The notes under the pieces were generated by a model. That model saw nothing but the letters and a program-made list of their open reading frames with translations. It was not told the DNA's origin and did not search any database. From positions 1-31,781 of the forward strand of contig CAZAMP010000046.1 in NCBI GenBank assembly GCA_964486455.1: DNA of 31,781 nt, given 5' to 3'. A program made the translations under genes and the position numbers. Shown in pieces: positions 26,703 to 31,781 of this stretch; positions within the stretch are counted from its first letter, which is position 1; every line of letters begins with the position of its first letter. The DNA is from CAZAMP01 sp964486455 (GTDB taxonomy: Bacteria > Eisenbacteria > RBG-16-71-46 > CAZAMP01).

Positions 26703-27362
26703 ATGGTGTTCATCCTTTTCGGACCACCTGGGTGTGGCAAGGGTACGCAGGGCGCCCGAATGACCGAGCGCTACGAGATCCCTTCGATCTCGACCGGGGA
26801 CATCCTTCGTGAGGCGGTCCGGCAGGGCGCCGCGCTCGGGGCGAAGGCGAAAGGCTTCATGGACAGCGGAAAGCTCGTCCCTGACGAGGTAATGCTGGAT
26901 CTCATCCGCGAGCGACTTTCGCAGGATGACGTGAAGAAGGGCTTCATCCTCGACGGGTTCCCGAGGACCGTTCCGCAGGCCGAAGGGCTGGCGGGTGTAC
27001 TGGGTGATCTGGACTACCAGATCGACAAGGTGATCAACCTGGCTGTGCCGCACGAGGTGCTCATGGACCGGCTCACGGCCCGGCGCGTGTGCACGAAGTG
27101 CGGGGCCGTGTTCAACGTGAACACGCTTCCCCCGCCGCCGGACGGCAAGTGCAAGTGTCCGGATCAGGAGAATCGCACCGGGGAGCACATCATACAGCGC
27201 GACGACGACAAGCCGGAGACGGTGTCGAATCGCCTGTCTGTCTACAACGAATCGACCGCGCCGCTGTTGGCCTATTACAAAGAGCGCGGCATTCTGGCGG
27301 ACGTGGCCGGTGATCTGCCGCCCGACGACGTGTTCGTGCGGGTGGTGGAGCTCGCTGGATGA
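26703..27362 (+). CDS. adk: Adenylate kinase, zinc-type lid
   Basis: 219 residues from ATG 26703, placed by GGGGAG (26688-26693); the GTG at 26694 lacks spacing. It converts ATP and AMP to two ADP. P loop GPPGCGKGT is at 7-15, the AMP-binding STGDILRE and GFILDGFPRT follow, and the LID has four cysteines, Cys130, Cys133, Cys150 and Cys152. Usual zinc lids have CxxC twice; here the second pair is CxC and the lid is a few residues longer before QRDDDKPETV. Zinc binding is therefore likely but the geometry is unusual. The TGA overlaps the map ATG. Confidence 0.97.
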   Translation: MVFILFGPPGCGKGTQGARMTERYEIPSISTGDILREAVRQGAALGAKAKGFMDSGKLVPDEVMLDLIRERLSQDDVKKGFILDGFPRTVPQAEGLAGVLGDLDYQIDKVINLAVPHEVLMDRLTARRVCTKCGAVFNVNTLPPPPDGKCKCPDQENRTGEHIIQRDDDKPETVSNRLSVYNESTAPLLAYYKERGILADVAGDLPPDDVFVRVVELAG

Positions 27363-28144
27363 TCTATCGCAAGAGCGAAGAAGAGATCAATCGGGTAAGG
27401 GCGGCATCTCGCATCGTCGCCGACGCCCTGGACGACATCCGAGAGATGATGATTCCGGGGATGACGACGGGCGAGATAAATCGTAGAATTGACCGCTTCA
27501 TTCGCGAGGCGGGCGGAATACCGGCGTTTCTGGGATACCAAGGGTTTCCTGCAAGTGCCTGTATTTCGATAAATTGCGAAGTTGTGCACGGCATCCCCAC
27601 CGACACGCGTCGCCTGGAGGACGGGGATATCGTGGGGGTCGACATCGGGGTGAAGCTCTCCGGGTACTACGGGGACGCGGCGCGCACCTATCCGGTGGGC
27701 GCGATCTCGACCGAGGCTGAGCGGTTGCTCGAGGCGACCCGGACGGCTCTGGATCTGGGGATCGAGCAGGCACGACCGGGAAACCGGGTCGGTGACATCT
27801 CGGCCGCGATCCAACGGCACTGTGAAGCGGCAGGCTATTCGGTGGTGCGGACCCTCGTCGGACACGGTGTGGGACGGCACCTCCACGAAGAGCCGGCGGT
27901 GCCGAATTTCGGATCGCCCGGAGAAGGAGCGGTTCTCGAGGAAGGACTGGTCCTCGCCATCGAGCCGATGGTGAACATCGGCACGGCCGTGGTTCGCACG
28001 TTGGCCGATGGCTGGACGATCGAGACCGAGGACCGATCGCTGTCGGCTCACTTTGAGCATTCGGTGGCGCTGAGCGAGGACGGCCCGGAAGTCTTGACTG
28101 TTCCCAGCGCCTGCAACGACCAGGTAATGGAAGGGCAGGGCTAA
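27359..28144 (+). CDS. map: Methionine aminopeptidase, type I
   Basis: 261 residues of pita-bread fold without an N-terminal extension. All metal and catalytic residues are present: His77, Asp95, Asp106, His169, Glu202 and Glu233, each two below the E. coli number. It removes the initiator Met from nascent proteins with a small second residue, after deformylase. The ATG overlaps the adk stop by four bases (ATGA), and infA starts one base after its stop. The adk-map-infA order is the same as in Bacillus. Confidence 0.98.
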   Translation: MIYRKSEEEINRVRAASRIVADALDDIREMMIPGMTTGEINRRIDRFIREAGGIPAFLGYQGFPASACISINCEVVHGIPTDTRRLEDGDIVGVDIGVKLSGYYGDAARTYPVGAISTEAERLLEATRTALDLGIEQARPGNRVGDISAAIQRHCEAAGYSVVRTLVGHGVGRHLHEEPAVPNFGSPGEGAVLEEGLVLAIEPMVNIGTAVVRTLADGWTIETEDRSLSAHFEHSVALSEDGPEVLTVPSACNDQVMEGQG

Positions 28145-28145
28145 G

Positions 28146-28364
28146 TTGGCGAAGCAGGAGGGCATTCAGCTCGAAGGTACAGTGCTCGAGACCTTGCCGA
28201 ACGCGATGTTCCGCGTGGAACTCTCGAACGGTCACAAGGTCCTGGCGCACGTGTCGGGCAAGATGCGCATGCATTTCATCCGCATCCTGCCGGGCGACAA
28301 GGTCACGGTGGAATTGACGCCGTACGATCTCTCGCGAGGCAGAATCATATACCGATACAAGTGA
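28146..28364 (+). CDS. infA: Translation initiation factor IF-1
   Basis: 72 residues from a TTG start one base after map; the N-terminal AKQEGIQLEGTVLETLPNAM matches IF-1 from residue 2. It is a single OB (S1-like) domain with FRVELSNGHKVLAHVSGKMR and GDKVTVELTPYDLSRGRIIY. IF-1 occupies the 30S A site during initiation and assists IF-2 and IF-3. The weak start codon and near contact with map suggest dependence on translation of map. Confidence 0.97.
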   Translation: MAKQEGIQLEGTVLETLPNAMFRVELSNGHKVLAHVSGKMRMHFIRILPGDKVTVELTPYDLSRGRIIYRYK

Positions 28365-28389
28365 ATCGGTTTGCCGAAGGGCATGAATC

Positions 28390-28506
28390 ATGAAGGTCAA
28401 AGCATCGGTCAAGAAGATTTGCGAGCATTGCAAGATCGTTCGCCGGCGCGGCGTTCTGCGGGTGATTTGCAGCCGCAACCCTCGTCACAAGCAGCGACAG
28501 GGATAA
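28390..28506 (+). CDS. rpmJ: 50S ribosomal protein bL36 (zinc-binding form)
   Basis: 38 residues, MKVKASVKKICEHCKIVRRR and a C-terminal NPRHKQRQG. The zinc ligands Cys11, Cys14, Cys27 and His33 are all present, so this is the C+ form. bL36 stabilises the 23S rRNA near the base of the stalk. GAAGGG (28377-28382) provides a ribosome-binding site. A nearby ATG at 28383 is out of frame. rpsM follows after 12 bases. Confidence 0.96.
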   Translation: MKVKASVKKICEHCKIVRRRGVLRVICSRNPRHKQRQG

Positions 28507-28518
28507 GGAGGATCTAAG

Positions 28519-28902
28519 TTGGCGCGTATCGCAGGAGTGGATCTCCCGAACTTGAAGCGCGTTGAAGTGGCGCTGACATACATCTTCGGCATCGGTCACA
28601 CGTCGGCGATGAAGATCATCGACCGGACGGGTGTGGATCCCGGCAAGCGCGTGAAGGACCTCACCGAGGAAGAGACGGGCCGGCTGCGGACCGAGATCGA
28701 GACGAACTACCGCGTCGAAGGCACGCTCCGCACCGAGACCCAGATGAACATCAAGCGTCTCATGGATATCGGTTGCTACCGAGGCCTCCGTCACCGTCGC
28801 AGTCTCCCGGCCCGCGGACAGCGGACCAAGACGAATGCGCGCACGCGGAAGGGACCGAAGAAGGGCGCAGTTGCGCTGAAGAAGAAGGCCACGAAGAAGT
28901 AG
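28519..28902 (+). CDS. rpsM: 30S ribosomal protein uS13
   Basis: 127 residues from a TTG start with AAGGAGGATC about 6 bases upstream; MARIAGVDLPNLKRVEVALT matches uS13 from the start. The helix-turn region TYIFGIGHTSAMKIIDRTGV and the C-terminal RGLRHRRSLPARGQRTKTNA are conserved, followed by a Lys-rich tail that reaches the P-site tRNA. It pairs with uS19 in the 30S head and forms bridges to uL5. The 12-base gap leaves no room for the S4-binding pseudoknot that precedes rpsM in E. coli. Confidence 0.98.
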   Translation: MARIAGVDLPNLKRVEVALTYIFGIGHTSAMKIIDRTGVDPGKRVKDLTEEETGRLRTEIETNYRVEGTLRTETQMNIKRLMDIGCYRGLRHRRSLPARGQRTKTNARTRKGPKKGAVALKKKATKK

Positions 28903-28926
28903 ACGTACTCTGGGAGGTATCCGAGC

Positions 28927-29313
28927 GTGGCAAAGGATCGGAAGAAAAAGAAGAAAGACAAAAAGGCGCCGGCGGTGGGCGTGGCCCATGTACAGGCGAC
29001 CTTCAACAATACGATCGTCACGATCACGACTCAGGACGGAGCGGTGATCACGTGGGCGAGCGCCGGTAAGGTCGGTTTCAAGGGCTCCCGCAAGAGCACG
29101 CCGTTCGCGGCTCAGCTGGCCGCCTCGACCGCCGCGAAGGAAGCGATCGCCCTCGGGATGCGGAAGGTGGAAGTCTGGGTGAAGGGCCCCGGCTCGGGCC
29201 GTGAGGCCTCCATCCGGTCGCTCCAAGCTGCCGGACTCGAGATTTCCATAATCCGTGATGTGACGCCGATTCCCCACAACGGATGTCGTCCGCCGAAGCG
29301 GCGCCGCGTCTGA
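28927..29313 (+). CDS. rpsK: 30S ribosomal protein uS11
   Basis: 128 residues from a GTG start. A Lys-rich N-terminus (KDRKKKKKDKKAPAVGVAHV) is followed by QATFNNTIVTITTQDGAVI, SAGKVGFKGSRKSTPFAAQL and the C-terminal DVTPIPHNGCRPPKRRRV. uS11 lies on the 30S platform near the mRNA exit, contacting the Shine-Dalgarno duplex region. CTGGGAGG is about 9 bases upstream. The N-terminal lysine run is slightly longer than usual. Confidence 0.98.
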   Translation: MAKDRKKKKKDKKAPAVGVAHVQATFNNTIVTITTQDGAVITWASAGKVGFKGSRKSTPFAAQLAASTAAKEAIALGMRKVEVWVKGPGSGREASIRSLQAAGLEISIIRDVTPIPHNGCRPPKRRRV

Positions 29314-29328
29314 TCGGAGGAACGCTGG

Positions 29329-29955
29329 ATGGCGAGGTATTCTGGACCCGTTTGCAAGCTTTGTCGCCGAGAGGGCGCGAAGCTTTTCCTGAAGGGCGAG
29401 CGCTGCTTCACTGAGAAGTGTGAGATCGAGCGCCGCAACTACGCCCCGGGCGAGCACGGACGGGACCGGCGGCGCAAAGAATCGTCCTACGGTCTGCAGC
29501 TCAGAGAGAAGCAGAAAGTCCGTCGGATTTACGGCATGACCGAGCGTCCGTTCCACAACACTTATGCAAAGGCCGATCGGGCGAAGGGCGTGACCGGCGA
29601 GGTGATGATGCAGATGCTCGAGCTTCGCCTCGACAATCTCGTTCACCGGATGGGGTTCGCGCCGTCGCGGCCGGCAGCGCGCCAGCTTGTGCGGCATCGT
29701 CATTTCTCCGTGAACGGTCGCATCGTCGATATCCCGTCGTACACGGCCCGGGCGGGTGACGTCATTCGAGTGCGCGAGAAAAGCAAGAGCATCGCCATCA
29801 TCAAGAACGCGCTGGATTCCCGTCGAGGCAGCGATCTCGAGTGGTTCACTGTGAACGACAAGTCGATGGAAGGGCGTATCCTGACCGTTCCCAGCCGGGA
29901 AGGCATCCCAACACCGGTCCAGGAGCAGTTGGTCGTCGAGCTGTACTCGAAGTAG
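29329..29955 (+). CDS. rpsD: 30S ribosomal protein uS4 (zinc-binding form)
   Basis: 208 residues. The N-terminal zinc site has Cys9, Cys12, Cys26 and Cys31 (GPVCKLCRREG and GERCFTEKCEIE). An S4 RNA-binding domain is at about 97-160, with LELRLDNLVHRMGFAPSRPA and HRHFSVNGRIVDIPSYTARA. uS4 nucleates the 16S 5' domain, forms the mRNA entry with uS3 and uS5, and can act in antitermination on rRNA operons in E. coli. It is located before rpoA, as in proteobacteria. The gap after rpsK is 15 bases. Confidence 0.98.
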   Translation: MARYSGPVCKLCRREGAKLFLKGERCFTEKCEIERRNYAPGEHGRDRRRKESSYGLQLREKQKVRRIYGMTERPFHNTYAKADRAKGVTGEVMMQMLELRLDNLVHRMGFAPSRPAARQLVRHRHFSVNGRIVDIPSYTARAGDVIRVREKSKSIAIIKNALDSRRGSDLEWFTVNDKSMEGRILTVPSREGIPTPVQEQLVVELYSK

Positions 29956-29966
29956 CGTCTCGCGGC

Positions 29967-29988
29967 GCCAGGTGATACGACGCCTGGC
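29967..29988 (+). promoter_or_regulatory. Small hairpin between rpsD and rpoA
   Basis: GCCAGG (29967-29972) pairs with CCTGGC (29983-29988) around a 10-base loop, in the 59-base gap before rpoA. It is followed by CCGTTGTCC, not a T run. It could be a processing or attenuation element; a chance fold in GC-rich DNA is also possible. Confidence 0.3.
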
Positions 29989-30014
29989 CCGTTGTCCAAG
30001 GAGGACCAAGGTCG

Positions 30015-31148
30015 ATGAAGTGGAAACACCTCCAATTGCCGAAGCGGATTCAGTTGCTGGAAGAGGAATCGGACGAGCGGTTCGGCCGGTTCATCATTGA
30101 GCCCCTAGAGCGGGGTTTCGGTGAAACCATCGGCAATTCGCTGCGGCGCGTGCTTCTTTCATCGCTCCAGGGAGCAGCGGTTTCGGCTGTTCGGATCGAG
30201 GGTGCGCTACACGAGTTCACCACGCTTCCCGGAGTTCTGGAGGACACCTCGGAAATCATCTTGAACCTCAAGCGAATTCGTTTCAAGCATCACGGGGACG
30301 GGGAGCGGAAGGGTAACTTCAAGGCTTCCGGAGAGGCCACGATTACGGCGGGCGACATCGAGGTGCCGCCGGACATCGAGGTCCTGAATCCGGAGCAGCA
30401 CGTCGCCACGCTGAACAACGAAGGCGAGCTGAACATGGAAGTCGAGATCGTGCCCGGTCGCGGGTACGTGTCGGCCGATCAGCAGGACACGTCTCTGGAC
30501 CGTCCCATCGGTGTCATCGCGATCGACAGCCTCTTCGCGCCGGTCACGAAGGTGCGTTTCAGCGTCGAGAACACCCGGATCGGGCAGCGGATCGACTATG
30601 ACAAGCTGGCGATGGACATCTGGACGGACGGCAGCATCCTGCCACAGGACGCGATGAGTTTGGGGGCCAAGATCCTCCGCGACCACTTCGCGCTCTTCAT
30701 CAACTTCGAAGAGGAATTCATCGAGGAGTCGACGGAAGAGGACGTGGACGAGGACAAGGCGCGGCTCCGCACGCTGCTCAACCGCAGTGTCGACGAGCTG
30801 GAGCTTTCGGTTCGCTCGGGCAATTGCCTACGTGCCGCCAAGGTGCGGACGATCGGCGATCTCGTTCAGAAGTCCGAGCAGGAAATGCTCAAGCAGCGTA
30901 ACTTCGGGCGGAAGTCTCTCAAGGAGATCGAGGATATTCTCACCGAGATGGGACTTCGCCTTGGTATGGATGTTACCGATATCATCGGCCCCCCCGCCAA
31001 GACGACCGAGGTGGAGGAGAACGAGGAAGGTGTCTTCGGTCCGGCGGTTCCGGCTATGGCGACGGAGCCCGCACCGGAACCGGAACCGGAGGCCGAAACC
31101 GAAGAGTTGGCTCCGGAACCGAGCGCGGAAGTGCCTCAGCCGGAGTAG
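30015..31148 (+). CDS. rpoA: DNA-directed RNA polymerase subunit alpha, with acidic C-terminal tail
   Basis: 377 residues, against 329 in E. coli. The N-terminal domain (about 1-235) dimerises and scaffolds beta and beta'; it has RFGRFIIEPLERGFGETIGN and NSLRRVLLSSLQGAAVSAVR. The C-terminal domain (about 254-320), which binds UP elements and activators, has NRSVDELELSVRSGNCLRAA and EMLKQRNFGRKSLKEIEDIL. From about residue 322 an added tail of 56 residues has 15 Glu, 12 Pro and one Lys by hand count, ending EPSAEVPQPE. The start has AAGGAGGACC upstream (about 8 bases). Confidence 0.98.
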   Translation: MKWKHLQLPKRIQLLEEESDERFGRFIIEPLERGFGETIGNSLRRVLLSSLQGAAVSAVRIEGALHEFTTLPGVLEDTSEIILNLKRIRFKHHGDGERKGNFKASGEATITAGDIEVPPDIEVLNPEQHVATLNNEGELNMEVEIVPGRGYVSADQQDTSLDRPIGVIAIDSLFAPVTKVRFSVENTRIGQRIDYDKLAMDIWTDGSILPQDAMSLGAKILRDHFALFINFEEEFIEESTEEDVDEDKARLRTLLNRSVDELELSVRSGNCLRAAKVRTIGDLVQKSEQEMLKQRNFGRKSLKEIEDILTEMGLRLGMDVTDIIGPPAKTTEVEENEEGVFGPAVPAMATEPAPEPEPEAETEELAPEPSAEVPQPE

Positions 31149-31205
31149 GGCGCGTGCCCTGCCCGGTCGATCGACTTACGGCACCCTGCATAGAGGATAG
31201 GTACG

Positions 31206-31730
31206 ATGCGACATCGACGCACAGGACGGCAACTCAGCCGCACCGCGAGTCACCGCAAGGCGATGCTCCGCAACATGGTGACATCGCTTTTCGAGCACGA
31301 GCGGATCACGACCACCGTGCCGAAGGCCAAGGAGGCGCGGCGGGTGGCGGAGCGGATGATCACGTTCGCCAAGCGCGGCGATCTACACGCCCGGCGCCAC
31401 GTGGCGCGCTACATCCGGGACGAGAAGGTCGTCAAGAAGCTCTTCGAAACGATCGCGCCGTGGTACGCGGAGCGCCCGGGAGGATATACGCGGATCTTGA
31501 AGCTCGGCTTCCGCAAGGGAGACGGAGGAGAGACGGGTATCCTGGAGCTCGTGAAGTCGGGCGATGTGAAGGAAGCAGACCTCAAGGAGCGCGAGGAGAA
31601 GGCCGCGAAGAAGGCCGAGCGTCGCGCGGAGCGCGCCAAGGAGCGGGCCGAGGCGCTGGCCGAGCAGCAGGGCGTGCCGCTGCCTGAGGAAGAAGAACCG
31701 AAGAAGGACGACGAAGAAGAAAAGAAGTAG
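31206..31730 (+). CDS. rplQ: 50S ribosomal protein bL17, with charged C-terminal tail
   Basis: 174 residues, against about 120-127 for the core family. The conserved part (about 1-120) begins MRHRRTGRQLSRTASHRKAM and has KAKEARRVAERMITFAKRGD and GGYTRILKLGFRKGDGGE. The last 50 or so residues are an Ala/Glu/Lys/Arg-rich stretch, likely one long helix (KKAERRAERAKERAEALAEQ), ending in acidic EEEEPKKDDEEEKK. bL17 lies near the exit tunnel. Such tails occur in several phyla. It is the last gene of the alpha block; a 57-base spacer separates it from rpoA. Confidence 0.97.
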   Translation: MRHRRTGRQLSRTASHRKAMLRNMVTSLFEHERITTTVPKAKEARRVAERMITFAKRGDLHARRHVARYIRDEKVVKKLFETIAPWYAERPGGYTRILKLGFRKGDGGETGILELVKSGDVKEADLKEREEKAAKKAERRAERAKERAEALAEQQGVPLPEEEEPKKDDEEEKK

Positions 31731-31781
31731 TCCATTGTCGGTGTTGTATCGCGCGCTTGTGAAAGTTCGGGCCCTACTCCT
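31731..31781 (+). other. Sequence after rplQ, no feature seen
   Basis: The 51 bases to the window end show no ORF, tRNA or hairpin followed by T residues. If the cluster is terminated by an intrinsic terminator, it lies beyond the window. Confidence 0.6.

Noticed and set aside
31731..31781. A terminator after rplQ
   Set aside because: No stem of useful length with a following T run is visible in these 51 bases.

Overview
This 31.8 kb window is one uninterrupted, plus-strand supercluster of transcription and translation genes from a high-GC bacterium. It holds 44 complete protein genes, the last 55 bases of another (a second tuf copy) and one tRNA. I found no mobile element, CRISPR array, toxin, defence or metabolic cargo, and no gene on the minus strand. 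No gap between genes exceeds 190 bases.

Layout. (1) 1-3317: 3' end of a tuf copy, rpmG, tRNA-Trp(CCA), secE, nusG, then the stalk and L1 genes rplK-rplA-rplJ-rplL. (2) 3371-11442: rpoB and rpoC, the two large RNA polymerase subunits. (3) 11514-15914: the str block rpsL-rpsG-fusA-tuf. (4) 15927-28364: the S10 and spc blocks, rpsJ-rplC-rplD-rplW-rplB-rpsS-rplV-rpsC-rplP-rpmC-rpsQ-rplN-rplX-rplE-rpsZ-rpsH-rplF-rplR-rpsE-rpmD-rplO-secY-adk-map-infA. (5) 28390-31730: the alpha block rpmJ-rpsM-rpsK-rpsD-rpoA-rplQ. The beta, str, S10, spc and alpha operons of textbook bacteria lie end to end here, so their products (ribosome, elongation factors, core RNA polymerase, Sec channel, initiation factor, N-terminal Met removal) could be co-transcribed over long distances.

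Organism. All genes are bacterial. Zinc-binding forms are used for bL33, bL36, uS4, uS14 and probably adenylate kinase. RpoB carries a coiled-coil insertion. EF-Tu lacks the usual RGITI switch I signature and carries a longer Lys-Ile-Leu-Thr-Ile version, a pattern I recall from Gemmatimonadota and, in related form, Planctomycetes. Gemmatimonadota or a neighbouring FCB-group or candidate phylum is my best guess, with low certainty.

Out-of-the-ordinary points: a roughly 125-135-residue Gly/Pro/Arg repeat extension on ribosomal protein uS5, encoded by an in-frame 21-base tandem repeat; the divergent EF-Tu switch I; an acidic Pro/Glu tail on RNA polymerase alpha and a charged tail on bL17; a 190-base fusA leader with mutually entangled inverted repeats and an anti-Shine-Dalgarno-like CACCTCC; 55 of 55 identical bases between the two tuf copies, ending exactly at the stop codon; and almost no room for several classical ribosomal-protein autoregulatory leaders. 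I do not see a previously undescribed system; the novelty is in protein extensions and leader RNAs.
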